Positions 27,698 through 35,877 of a stretch of 60,834 nucleotides of DNA are shown piece after piece. This DNA is from Candidatus Ornithospirochaeta avicola (GTDB taxonomy: Bacteria; Spirochaetota; Spirochaetia; Sphaerochaetales; Sphaerochaetaceae): assembly GCA_019113245.1 (NCBI GenBank), contig DXHU01000002.1, positions 1 through 60,834 of the forward strand, read 5' to 3'. The translations under genes were made by a program, and so were the position numbers. Every line of letters begins with the position of its first letter. Within the stretch, counting starts at the first letter, position 1. The notes under the pieces are model-generated. The model did no database searches and had not been told where the DNA came from. It saw nothing but the letters and a program-made list of their open reading frames with translations.

Positions 27698-29055
27698 TGG
27701 CAACGATACTTATTGCAGATGATGAAGTCAATATCCTTTCAGGTCTTGAAATCGCATTTACTGAGGAAGGCTGGAATGTGCTTTGCGCCTCAGACGGGCT
27801 TGATGCATGGGAAAAGATAAGCAAGAATGATGTCGATCTTGTGATAACGGATCTCAAGATGCCAAAGATGGATGGCTATGAGCTTTTGAAGAAGATATCA
27901 TCAAGCTATCCGCGTCTTCCTGTGATTGTCCTTACAGGCCACGGCACAATTGAGACAGCAGTTGAGACGATGAGGGACGGTGCTGTTGATTTCTTCACAA
28001 AACCTGTTGACCTTGACAAGCTTCTTCTTGTTGTGAAAAAGACAATTCTGAACAGTGAGCTTAAAGAGCAGAACAGGAAGCTTACTGAAGAGATAGACAA
28101 GCTCAAAAAGAGGCAGCAGTATTCTTCAATAATTGGTAAGAGCAACAAAGTCAGCCAGCTCATGGATATCATAAACCAGGTTGCCCCGACGAAGGCAAGC
28201 GTGCTGATCACAGGAGAAAGCGGAACTGGAAAAGAGCTTGTCAGCGATGCAATATATTCTCTTTCATCCAGAGTCGGAAAGCCTTTTGTAAAGGTGCACT
28301 GTGCAGCTCTTTCTGAAAGTCTTCTCGAGTCGGAGCTTTTCGGGCACGAGAAGGGAGCTTTCACAGGGGCTGCAAAAGAGAAGAAGGGCCGCTTTGAGCT
28401 TGCTGATGGAGGAACTATCTTTTTAGATGAGATTGGCGAGATAAACGCGCAGACGCAGATAAAGCTTCTTCGTGTGCTCCAGGAAAAAGAATTTGAGAGA
28501 GTTGGCGGGGAAAAGACAATAAAGGTTGATGTGCGTGTGATATGCGCGACAAACAGGAATCTTGAAGAGGAAGTCAAAAAGGGAAATTTCCGTGAGGATC
28601 TTTATTACCGCCTTAATGTAGTTCATATCTCTGTTCCTCCATTGAGGGAGAGGAAAGAGGATATAGACATGCTTGCTCTTTCTTTTTTAAAGGAATTCAA
28701 TGAAGAGGACGGAAAGAAGATAGAGGGCTTCACAAAAGCCGCGAGAAAGGCCTTATTCTCCTATTCATGGCCCGGAAATGTCAGGGAGCTGAAGAATACA
28801 ATAGAATCTGCTGTTGTTCTTGCAAAGGGCAATATGATAGACACAGATGATCTACCTTCCTCAATTCTTGATGAGGGAAAGAAAGAAGAGCTTGTAATAA
28901 CGCTTCCAGTTACAATGGAGGAAGTGGAGCGCAAAGTTATATATTCCACAATAGACTATTTTGAAGGCAATAAGTCTAAAGCAGCTGATGAGCTCAAAAT
29001 AGGCAGGAAGACCCTTTACAGAAAACTCGAGGAGTTTGAAAAAGACAATGCCTGA
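27697..29055 (+). CDS. NtrC-family sigma-54-dependent response regulator
   Basis: 452 aa, three domains. Receiver (1-~120) with phospho-acceptor D52 in VITDLKMPKMDG and the K of TKPVD; AAA+ activator (~140-370) with Walker A GESGTGKE, GAFTGA at 220-225 (the loop that contacts sigma-54) and Walker B GGTIFLDEIGE; Fis-type HTH at the end (NKSKAADELKIGRKTLYRKL). It opens sigma-54 promoters. The one clear sigma-54 promoter in the window lies 3 kb downstream before a sigma factor gene (32004-32019). Architecture equals Borrelia Rrp2. Confidence 0.95.
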   Translation: MATILIADDEVNILSGLEIAFTEEGWNVLCASDGLDAWEKISKNDVDLVITDLKMPKMDGYELLKKISSSYPRLPVIVLTGHGTIETAVETMRDGAVDFFTKPVDLDKLLLVVKKTILNSELKEQNRKLTEEIDKLKKRQQYSSIIGKSNKVSQLMDIINQVAPTKASVLITGESGTGKELVSDAIYSLSSRVGKPFVKVHCAALSESLLESELFGHEKGAFTGAAKEKKGRFELADGGTIFLDEIGEINAQTQIKLLRVLQEKEFERVGGEKTIKVDVRVICATNRNLEEEVKKGNFREDLYYRLNVVHISVPPLRERKEDIDMLALSFLKEFNEEDGKKIEGFTKAARKALFSYSWPGNVRELKNTIESAVVLAKGNMIDTDDLPSSILDEGKKEELVITLPVTMEEVERKVIYSTIDYFEGNKSKAADELKIGRKTLYRKLEEFEKDNA

Positions 29056-31096
29056 TCTTTTTGATGTCTTTTCAAAAAACGGGATACTTTCATCTTGTCT
29101 CGAGGACTACAAGGTAAGAGATGACCAGATAACAGCCAGCGAGAAAATAGAGGAGGCATTGTCTACCTCGTCAATGGCTTTCATTGAAGCCGGTACAGGA
29201 ATAGGCAAGACATATGCATATCTTGTTCCTGTAATCCTTGCTTTAGCTGAGGACAGGAAAAAGAAGGCTGTGATATCATCGAGCACAATCGTTCTTGAAA
29301 AGCAGATATTCTATTCAGATCTTCCATACCTTATTGATGCGCTGGGTGTAGATTTAAGATATTCGCTCCTCCTTGGCCGCTCCAATTATCTCTGTGCACG
29401 AAAATTCAAGGATGCAGAGAATAGCCTTTTCAAGAATGATAGCCATATTGACAGCATATATTCATGGCTTGAGGAAACAGAGAACGGAGTTGTTGATGAC
29501 TTTGCAGGCGATTTGAAAATAAAGAAAGATCTTTTTTTGTATACAGCTGATGATACATGCACAATGCGCTCCTGTCCGTATTACACTGAATGCTTTTATA
29601 AGAAGGCCCGCGAGGAGGCAATGCGCTCAGATATTGTTGTGACAAGCCATAAGATGGTTTTGATTGATGCAAAACACAGAAGCGAGACAAATGCAGATTT
29701 CTCCTCTGACTCGATTCTTCCGCATTATGACTATCTTGTTCTCGATGAGGCCCATCATATTGAGGACGAGGCAACCACTGCATTCTCTTCCTCTTATTCA
29801 TATGCCGCTATAAAGAGAACAATACTGAATCTTTATTATAAGAATGAAGACATGGGGAAAAAGAACATACTTATGTTTCTTCAAAAGTATGAGAAGGAAA
29901 AAGGCGCAACTGAAAAGCTTGTAAAGAATCTTGAGAATCTGGAAAAAAGCTGTGCTTCCTTTGATAGAACTCTTCAGAATGTTACTGCAAAAGGACAGGC
30001 TGTTTTCAATGAAGAGACAATAAAAGAAGACAATATTAAAAAAGAAGCAGAAGAGATAATAAAGCTGGCAAATGACATTTATGCAGATGCATCTATCTTA
30101 TATGATCCTGACAAGCTGGATCTTAACGATGCATCATGCTATGCAGATGTGGTCTTGAGGGCATGTTTGTCCATTAAGCTCTCTTCTGATACCCTTTCAG
30201 TCTTCTTCAGCGGAAAAAAAGATGACTCTCTCATACTCTATACTGAAAAGACAAAGGATTCTGTATTCCTTTCAGTTTCTCCTCTCAGCGTTTCAGATCT
30301 GCTTAGTTCCATGCTGTTCTCAAAAATCGGGAGCACAGTATTCATCTCTGCAACTCTTTCATATAAAAACAGCTTTTCTGAGCTTAAAGAAAAACTGGGA
30401 ATCGGAGAGAAGACAATCGACTTCATTGCAAAAAGTCCTTTTGACTATAAGAGGAATCTGCGCCTGATCTGTCCCTCAGACGGAATCTGTTTTAATTACA
30501 AAGAGGCAGCTGAATATAACAGATATCTTTCTGAGTACGTGACAAAGGCCATTCTTTCATCATCAGGGGGTGCACTGGTTCTTTTTACAAGCAAAGAAAG
30601 CATGGAAAACGTATATAAGAGTGTTCAGCCTTATCTTGAAGAAAACAATATAAAATCTTTTCTACAGGAGAAAAAAACGGATAGAAATGCAATTTTAAGA
30701 AAATTCAAGAAGGATGTTAACTCAGTTCTTTTTGCAACCTCATCTTTCTGGGAGGGAATTGATGCTGTTGGAGATACTCTGCGCCTTTTGATTATAACCA
30801 AGCTTCCGTTTTCCAATCCGGATGAGCCTGTCAAGAAGGCCCGTTTTGATTATCTTGAAAGCCTTGAGCGTGGTCAGGGCTGGAAGAAGATTGTGATATA
30901 CGATGCGATTTTAAAGCTCAAGCAGGGAATCGGTAGGCTGATTAGAAGCGAGACAGACCGTGGGGTGGTTCTCATTCTCGACAGAAGATTTAAAAGATAC
31001 AGCGGCATTGATGAAAACTTCAGTGAATACAATTATGATGAGGATGCAATGCTGGAGAATCTTGAAAGGCGGATTGAGGATTTCCTCTTTTCATAA
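29048..31096 (+). CDS. DinG/XPD-type ATP-dependent DNA helicase
   Basis: About 682 aa. Superfamily 2 helicase with Walker A EAGTGIGKTYAYLVP (~38-52), a four-cysteine region between about 105 and 190 (Cys of NYLCARK, DTCTMRSCPYYTECF) that resembles the iron-sulfur site of DinG/XPD, the DEAHHIEDE box, a C-terminal SATLSYKNSF motif Ia-like stretch, SFWEGIDAVGDTL (motif V) and QGIGRLIRSETDRGVV (motif VI, QxxGRxIR). ATG 29048 is preferred to the upstream TTG 29036. Last gene of the cvpA operon. Confidence 0.88.
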   Translation: MPDLFDVFSKNGILSSCLEDYKVRDDQITASEKIEEALSTSSMAFIEAGTGIGKTYAYLVPVILALAEDRKKKAVISSSTIVLEKQIFYSDLPYLIDALGVDLRYSLLLGRSNYLCARKFKDAENSLFKNDSHIDSIYSWLEETENGVVDDFAGDLKIKKDLFLYTADDTCTMRSCPYYTECFYKKAREEAMRSDIVVTSHKMVLIDAKHRSETNADFSSDSILPHYDYLVLDEAHHIEDEATTAFSSSYSYAAIKRTILNLYYKNEDMGKKNILMFLQKYEKEKGATEKLVKNLENLEKSCASFDRTLQNVTAKGQAVFNEETIKEDNIKKEAEEIIKLANDIYADASILYDPDKLDLNDASCYADVVLRACLSIKLSSDTLSVFFSGKKDDSLILYTEKTKDSVFLSVSPLSVSDLLSSMLFSKIGSTVFISATLSYKNSFSELKEKLGIGEKTIDFIAKSPFDYKRNLRLICPSDGICFNYKEAAEYNRYLSEYVTKAILSSSGGALVLFTSKESMENVYKSVQPYLEENNIKSFLQEKKTDRNAILRKFKKDVNSVLFATSSFWEGIDAVGDTLRLLIITKLPFSNPDEPVKKARFDYLESLERGQGWKKIVIYDAILKLKQGIGRLIRSETDRGVVLILDRRFKRYSGIDENFSEYNYDEDAMLENLERRIEDFLFS

Positions 31097-31100
31097 AAAA

Positions 31101-31123
31101 TCCCGGTTGCCCGGGATCTTTTT
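31101..31123. terminator. bidirectional terminator between dinG-like gene and groES
   Basis: TCCCGG/CCGGGA stem with a TTGC loop; AAAAAA on the left and TCTTTTTA on the right give U-runs for both directions. It serves the two converging genes. Confidence 0.85.
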
Positions 31124-31385
31124 ATTCGATTACAGCAAGGATGTCCTTGTAGCTGATGAGCAGGTATTCATCCCCGCCGTCCTTCACGCTTGTTCCTGCA
31201 TATTTGTCATGAAGAACACGCTGGCCGGCCTTTACCGGAATGTCCTTTGAAGAACCGACTGCCTCAACAGTTGCAATCTGTGTCTTCTCCTGAGCTGCCT
31301 GTGGAATGTAAATTCCTGCTGCAGTTCTCTCCTCCTGCTTCTCAACTTTCAGAAGGACTCTTTCACCAAGTGGTACGATTTTCAT
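31122..31385 (-). CDS. groES: co-chaperonin GroES
   Basis: 87 aa from ATG 31385, chosen because AGAGGTGA lies just upstream and MKIVPLGERVLLKVE is the family N-terminus; a longer in-frame start at 31409 is rejected. Motifs: PLGERVLLK, the mobile loop (EERTAAGIYIPQAAQEKTQ), then VEAVG and the C-terminal EYLLISYKDILAVIE. Caps the GroEL chamber. No groEL lies beside it, so here groES is a stand-alone gene. Confidence 0.96.
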   Translation of the reverse strand: MKIVPLGERVLLKVEKQEERTAAGIYIPQAAQEKTQIATVEAVGSSKDIPVKAGQRVLHDKYAGTSVKDGGDEYLLISYKDILAVIE

Positions 31386-31414
31386 TTCATCACCTCTTTT
31401 AAACTTCATTAGTT

Positions 31415-31443
31415 AATATAGTAATAGAAGAGAATAGTGACAA
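31415..31443 (-). promoter_or_regulatory. promoter of groES
   Basis: Reading the minus strand: TTGTCA (31443-31438), 17 nt, TATATT (31420-31415). The start would be near 31408, giving a leader with the AGAGGTGA ribosome site. No CIRCE inverted repeat is present. Confidence 0.6.
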
Positions 31444-31527
31444 GATGAACAGAAAAAAATTTATTTTTTTGTTTTTCCTGTTAACTTTTCTGTATTTTTT
31501 ATTATTTTCATACTGAAGGAGCTGAAA

Positions 31528-31881
31528 ATGCAGAAAATCATAATGATTGAAAGCGCAGAGATGATCAGGGAAAGAATGCTGAGAAACTACATCAGTTTCT
31601 TTCTTCCCAGACTTTCTTCATCAGTTGATGATGATTTTCTCAAATTTTATGACTTTCAGATAAGAAAGTATTTCAGCTGCAAGAAGAACAATTACATGAG
31701 CCTTGTGGAAGGGGATATGATTACAGATCTTATCTTCTCAGTCTATTCAGAGATTGTCTCATCTCCTTTTATCAAAAGCCAGAGCGGCAAGAAAAGAATA
31801 CTCAGCCATACAAGGATTGTATTCCCTTTGGGCCAGAGTGACACATATGATGAGGAAGAGGATAAGAGTGTGTCATTTTGA
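31528..31881 (+). CDS. hypothetical protein upstream of the sigma factor
   Basis: 117 aa, strong SD (GAAGGAG). Not recognised. The first two thirds are a charged helical stretch with FFLPRLSSSVDDDFLKFYDFQ and YMSLVEGDMITDLIFSVYSEI; the end is acidic (DTYDEEEDKSVSF). No signal peptide or membrane segment. Its last codons overlap the first of two dyads (31872-31882) belonging to the regulatory region of the sigma gene 162 nt downstream. A role in that regulation is possible only by position. Confidence 0.6.
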   Translation: MQKIIMIESAEMIRERMLRNYISFFLPRLSSSVDDDFLKFYDFQIRKYFSCKKNNYMSLVEGDMITDLIFSVYSEIVSSPFIKSQSGKKRILSHTRIVFPLGQSDTYDEEEDKSVSF

Positions 31882-31922
31882 CCTCTTTTGACTGTCTGAA
31901 AAACATTTTGTGTCAAAATGAC
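31872..31922 (+). promoter_or_regulatory. paired dyads, candidate NtrC-type enhancer sites
   Basis: GTCATTTTGAC at 31872-31882 and GTCAAAATGAC at 31912-31922. Each is an 11-bp palindrome (GTCA-N3-TGAC) and their centres are exactly 40 bp apart, close to four helical turns. A TTTTGAC half site (31886-31892) lies between them. Relative to the predicted sigma-54 start near 32030 they centre at about -153 and -113, the usual range for enhancer-binding activators. Alternatively they could form a 12-bp hairpin at the end of the upstream gene, but no T-run follows. Confidence 0.6.
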
Positions 31923-32003
31923 ATTTCCTTCACATTTCCCACATATTCGCAATCAGTGTATAACTTGTTAATATAAAAAGACTTATGTTGATTATTTAAG
32001 TTT

Positions 32004-32019
32004 TGGCACGCTCCTTGCA
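32004..32019 (+). promoter_or_regulatory. sigma-54 (-24/-12) promoter of the sigma-70-family gene
   Basis: TGGCACG-CTCC-TTGCA is a full match to the sigma-54 consensus TGGCAYR-N4-TTGCW, with GG at 32005-32006 and GC at 32017-32018. The start is expected near 32030, followed by the ribosome site GGAG (32034-32037) and the ATG at 32044. The activator is probably the NtrC-type regulator at 27697-29055. Confidence 0.88.
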
Positions 32020-32043
32020 ATGAAGTTTATGCAGGAGATTTAA

Positions 32044-32907
32044 ATGACAAACAACAGCTTAATAAATGAAAACGAAAGCCACGTTCTCTCTCTATATCTT
32101 GAGGAAATAAACAGAATCCCGATGCTTACAAATGAAGAAGAGAGCGAACTTGCCAGGAAAGCAAAAATGGGCGATAAGAAGGCTTTTGACAAAATAATCA
32201 ATGCCAATCTCCGTTTTGTCGTATCAGTTGCAAAGAAATTCCGAGGACAGGGGCTTGCTCTTGAAGACCTTATCAATGAAGGAAATATAGGACTTATCAC
32301 TGCACTTGAGAAATTTGAGCCTGAGAAAGGCTATCACTTCATTTCCTATGCAGTATGGTGGATTAGACAGTCAATCATGAAAGCCATAAGCGAGAAGGGA
32401 AGGGCTGTTCGTCTTCCTCTTAACAGGGCAAATGAGCTGGTGCAGATCCAGAAGGCCAAGTCTGAGCTTGTTCATGAGACAGACTCTGATGAGGTGGATG
32501 CTTCTTTGATCAGCCAGAAAACAGGACTGGATGAAACTCTTGTAAAGGATTTGATTTCAATTTCACAGGACCTTGTCAATCTTGATGCATCTGTAAAGAG
32601 CAAGGATGAAAGCAGTGCAACCTTCTCTGATTTCATCTCGTCCCAGGATAAGGGGCCAGAGGAGGAGACATTGGATGAAAGCCTCAGGCTTGAGATAATG
32701 AACATGCTATCATCCCTTTCTCCCCGTGAAAGGCAGATTCTTGAGATGCGCTATGGACTGAATGGAAAGAAGCCGATGAGCCTCAAAGAAATTGGAGAGC
32801 TTTATGGCCTTACAAAAGAAAGAATCAGGCAGATTGAGAAGAGAAGCCTTGAGAAGCTCAGAATGCTTTCTGAAAAGAAAGAACTTTCATGTTACACGGT
32901 AGCATAA
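32044..32907 (+). CDS. group-2 (RpoS-like) sigma-70-family factor
   Basis: 287 aa. Region 1.2 (LSLYLEEINRIPMLTNEEESELARKA), region 2 (NANLRFVVSVAKKFRGQGLALEDLINEGNIGLITALEKFEPEKGYHFISYAVWWIRQSI), region 3 (RLPLNRANELVQIQKAK...) and region 4 (LSPRERQILEMRYGLNG...KEIGELYGLTKERIRQIEKRSLEKLR). No long acidic N-terminus or non-conserved insert, so it is an alternative, not the housekeeping, factor. Size and sigma-54 control recall Borrelia RpoS. It likely switches on an adaptive regulon when the NtrB/NtrC pair is active. Confidence 0.9.
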   Translation: MTNNSLINENESHVLSLYLEEINRIPMLTNEEESELARKAKMGDKKAFDKIINANLRFVVSVAKKFRGQGLALEDLINEGNIGLITALEKFEPEKGYHFISYAVWWIRQSIMKAISEKGRAVRLPLNRANELVQIQKAKSELVHETDSDEVDASLISQKTGLDETLVKDLISISQDLVNLDASVKSKDESSATFSDFISSQDKGPEEETLDESLRLEIMNMLSSLSPRERQILEMRYGLNGKKPMSLKEIGELYGLTKERIRQIEKRSLEKLRMLSEKKELSCYTVA

Positions 32908-32934
32908 GAAATAAAGTAATCATCCCTCCATTTT

Positions 32935-32967
32935 AGCGGTACTTGAACAGTACCGCTTTTATTATTT
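32935..32967 (+). terminator. terminator of the sigma factor gene
   Basis: Perfect 9-bp stem AGCGGTACT/AGTACCGCT with a 5-nt loop, followed by TTTATTATTT. Confidence 0.88.
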
Positions 32968-33024
32968 ATTTCAGAAGAAAATACAAATTATTGTTCCTGT
33001 TGGCCATTTTACCCTCATTTTTCC

Positions 33025-33053
33025 TTGCCGTCATGTTGCTCTCATGGTAAAAT
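33025..33053 (+). promoter_or_regulatory. promoter of ppdK
   Basis: TTGCCG (33025-33030), 17 nt, TAAAAT (33048-33053); start about 33060. The leader of about 35 nt ends in SD GAGG before ATG 33096. No riboswitch-like structure is visible. Confidence 0.65.
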
Positions 33054-33095
33054 CTTTCTGTTTAAAAAGAATAACTGAACAAAAGAGGTTTTCAA

Positions 33096-35804
33096 ATGGC
33101 AAAAGAAGAAGAGAAGAAATATGTATACTTCTTCGGTAACGGTAAGGCAGAGGGAAGAGCGGACATGAAGGCTCTTCTTGGAGGAAAGGGTGCAAACCTT
33201 GCAGACATGACAAGCATCGGTCTTCCTGTTCCTCCTGGATTTACAATCACAACAGAAGCATGTGCATATTTTGATCAGCATGATAAAGCATATCCAGAAG
33301 GTATGAGGGACGAGGTCCTTGCTAATTTAAAGAAACTCGAGACACTGATGGGAGCAAAGCTTGGAGACAAGAAGAATCCTCTGCTTGTTTCTGTTAGAAG
33401 CGGTGCTGCCCAGAGTATGCCAGGCATGATGGATACAGTTCTCAATCTCGGTCTTAATCCGGACAGCCTTCAGGCTTTGATTGACAAGACAGGAAACGAG
33501 CGCTTTGCATGGGACAGCTACAGAAGATTCATCCAGATGTTCGGTGACGTTGTAATGGGTGTTCCTCATTCAAAGTTCGAATATGCCCTTCAGTCTGTCA
33601 AGGATGAGAACGGAAAGCATTTTGACACTGAGCTCGATGTCGAGAACCTTAAAGAGGTCATCAAGCGCTATAAGATAATCTACAAGAAAGCAACAGGAGA
33701 GGATTTTCCGACAGATCCTGAGTACCAGCTCTTCAAGGCAATAGATGCAGTTTTCAATTCATGGAACAATGAAAGAGCAATCAAATACCGCCAGATGAAT
33801 GACATCAGAGGACTTCTTGGAACAGCTGTTAACGTTCAGTCAATGGTCTTTGGAAACATGGGACCGACAAGCGGAACCGGAGTTGCATTCACACGAGATC
33901 CGTCAACTGGAGAAAACAAGTTCTACGGCGAATATCTGATGAACGCTCAGGGAGAAGATGTTGTTGCCGGAATAAGGACACCTCAGAAGATAGATACTCT
34001 GAATGAAGTCAATCCGGATGCATACAAGCAGCTTGTGGAAATCAGGAGCATTCTTGAAAAGCACTACCGCGACATGCAGGATCTTGAATTCACAATCCAG
34101 GAAGGCAAGCTGTACATGCTTCAGACAAGAAGCGGAAAGAGAACAATCTTCAGCTGGCTCAGAAGCCAGGTAGAGATGGTCGATGAAGGACTTATTGACA
34201 AAGAGACAGCTGTCAGCAGGATTCCTGCAAGCGAATTCAACAAGCTTTTTGCACCGATTCTCGATACAAAGGTCATAAGGGATCTTTCTGTAAAAGAAGT
34301 GACACATGGCCTTAATGCATCACCGGGAGGAGCCTGCGGCCAGATTTATTTCACAGCTGCTGAAGCAGAAGAGGCTGCCAGCCAGGGTAAGGATGTCCTT
34401 CTTGTCAGAGTCGAGACAAGCCCTGAGGATATTGGAGGAATGGCTGTAAGCCGCGGTATCGTAACATGTAGAGGCGGTATGACAAGCCATGCTGCAGTTG
34501 TTGCCCGTGGAATGGGCTGTCCGTGTGTATCCGGATGCGGAGAAATCCATGTTGATGAAATCAAGAAGACTCTTGAAGTCAACGGCGTCCATCTTTCTGA
34601 GGGTGATTACATGGCAATTGACGGCTTTACAGGCGCAGTCTATGCTCAGAAGATTCCCGTAAAGCCGAGTGAGATCATGCAGGTTCTTGAAGGAAGCATG
34701 AGAGAAAGCGAGTCCCTTCTTTTCCAGAACTACAAGAAGTTCATGAGCTATGTAAATGAAATCAAGACAATGGGAGTAAGGACAAATGCTGATACACCTA
34801 AGGATGCACATCATGCAGTAGTTCTTGGAGCTGAGGGAGTTGGCCTTTGCCGCACAGAGCACATGTTCTTCGGCGGAAGCAGAATCATGAGCATGAGAAA
34901 GATGATTCTTGCAACAAACACAAAGGACCGTCAGAAAGCGCTTGCTGAACTTCTTCCGATGCAGAGAGAGGACTTTGTAGGAATATTCAAAGAACTCAAT
35001 GGACTTCCTGTCACAGTACGTCTTCTTGATCCTCCTCTGCATGAGTTCCTTCCAAATGACCATACATCAAGGCATGAGATGGCTCTTCAGATGGGAATCT
35101 CTCTTGAAGAGATAAGCCAGAAGATTAATCAGCTTCATGAATTCAATCCTATGCTTGGCTTCCGTGGCTGCCGCCTTGCTATTGTATATCCTGAAATCCT
35201 TGAAATGCAGGTAAGAGCTATAATAGAGGCTGCAATCGATGTCAAGAGAAGCGGAATTGAAGTTCATCCTGAAATCATGATTCCTCTTGTAGGCATCTAC
35301 AAAGAGCTCAAGTTCTGTAAAGAGAAGGCAGTTGACGTAATTGAGAGGGTCTTTGAAGAACAGAGCATGAGAGTTGACTACAAGATTGGTACAATGATTG
35401 AGGTTCCGCGTGCTGCAGTAACAGCAGATGAGATTGCAGAGTATGCAGAGTTCTTCAGCTTCGGAACAAATGACCTTACACAGATGACTTGCGGATTCTC
35501 ACGAGATGATGCGGCATCCTTCCTTGGTCACTATGTCAATGACACTGACAAGCAGTTCTATGATTATGATCCGTTTGCTACAATTGACAGGGACGGAGTT
35601 GGAAAGCTTGTGAAGATGGCAAGCAAGCTCGGCCGTTCTGTAAGAGAGAACATCAAGCTCGGAATCTGTGGTGAACATGGAGGAGACCCGAAGAGCATCG
35701 AGTTCTTCCAGGAAGTAGGTCTCAACTATGTTTCCTGTTCCCCGTTCAGAGTTCCTGTTGCCCGCCTTGCCGCCGCACAGGCTGCACTCAAGCAGAAAAA
35801 ATAA
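33096..35804 (+). CDS. ppdK: pyruvate, phosphate dikinase
   Basis: 902 aa. Interconverts pyruvate, ATP and Pi with phosphoenolpyruvate, AMP and PPi; in fermenters it often runs in the glycolytic direction to gain energy. N-terminal ATP-grasp part (LLGGKGANLADMTSIGLPVPPGFTITTEAC; SVRSGAAQSMPGMMDTVLNLG), the swivelling His domain with phospho-His H465 in GGMTSHAAVVARGMGCPCVSG, and the C-terminal TIM barrel (GVGLCRTEHMFF; FFSFGTNDLTQMTCGFSRDDA; GICGEHGGDPKSIEF). Full length, monocistronic, between its own promoter and terminator. Confidence 0.97.
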   Translation: MAKEEEKKYVYFFGNGKAEGRADMKALLGGKGANLADMTSIGLPVPPGFTITTEACAYFDQHDKAYPEGMRDEVLANLKKLETLMGAKLGDKKNPLLVSVRSGAAQSMPGMMDTVLNLGLNPDSLQALIDKTGNERFAWDSYRRFIQMFGDVVMGVPHSKFEYALQSVKDENGKHFDTELDVENLKEVIKRYKIIYKKATGEDFPTDPEYQLFKAIDAVFNSWNNERAIKYRQMNDIRGLLGTAVNVQSMVFGNMGPTSGTGVAFTRDPSTGENKFYGEYLMNAQGEDVVAGIRTPQKIDTLNEVNPDAYKQLVEIRSILEKHYRDMQDLEFTIQEGKLYMLQTRSGKRTIFSWLRSQVEMVDEGLIDKETAVSRIPASEFNKLFAPILDTKVIRDLSVKEVTHGLNASPGGACGQIYFTAAEAEEAASQGKDVLLVRVETSPEDIGGMAVSRGIVTCRGGMTSHAAVVARGMGCPCVSGCGEIHVDEIKKTLEVNGVHLSEGDYMAIDGFTGAVYAQKIPVKPSEIMQVLEGSMRESESLLFQNYKKFMSYVNEIKTMGVRTNADTPKDAHHAVVLGAEGVGLCRTEHMFFGGSRIMSMRKMILATNTKDRQKALAELLPMQREDFVGIFKELNGLPVTVRLLDPPLHEFLPNDHTSRHEMALQMGISLEEISQKINQLHEFNPMLGFRGCRLAIVYPEILEMQVRAIIEAAIDVKRSGIEVHPEIMIPLVGIYKELKFCKEKAVDVIERVFEEQSMRVDYKIGTMIEVPRAAVTADEIAEYAEFFSFGTNDLTQMTCGFSRDDAASFLGHYVNDTDKQFYDYDPFATIDRDGVGKLVKMASKLGRSVRENIKLGICGEHGGDPKSIEFFQEVGLNYVSCSPFRVPVARLAAAQAALKQKK

Positions 35805-35815
35805 TAAAGACATCG

Positions 35816-35845
35816 CCGGAGAGTATTTCAGCTCTCCGGTTTTTT
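35816..35845 (+). terminator. terminator of ppdK
   Basis: CCGGAGAG/CTCTCCGG stem (35816-35823 with 35832-35839), 8-nt loop and six T. Confidence 0.9.
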
Positions 35846-35877
35846 CTTCCTCTTCTTTCTGCTATATTATTTCTGTT

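Noticed and set aside
31385..31440. CIRCE element before groES
   Set aside because: The TTAGCACTC inverted repeat is absent; only a sigma-70-type promoter is visible.
32980..33095. Riboswitch before ppdK
   Set aside because: Leader is too short and without recognisable structure; an ordinary promoter and SD account for it.
34320..35063. 247-aa open frame on the minus strand inside ppdK
   Set aside because: Antisense to the conserved His and barrel domains of PPDK; composition typical of a shadow frame.
35728..35877. 50-residue N-terminal extension of the DUF368 gene
   Set aside because: Overlaps the end of ppdK and its terminator; DUF368 proteins begin at the MLKTIIKSF position.
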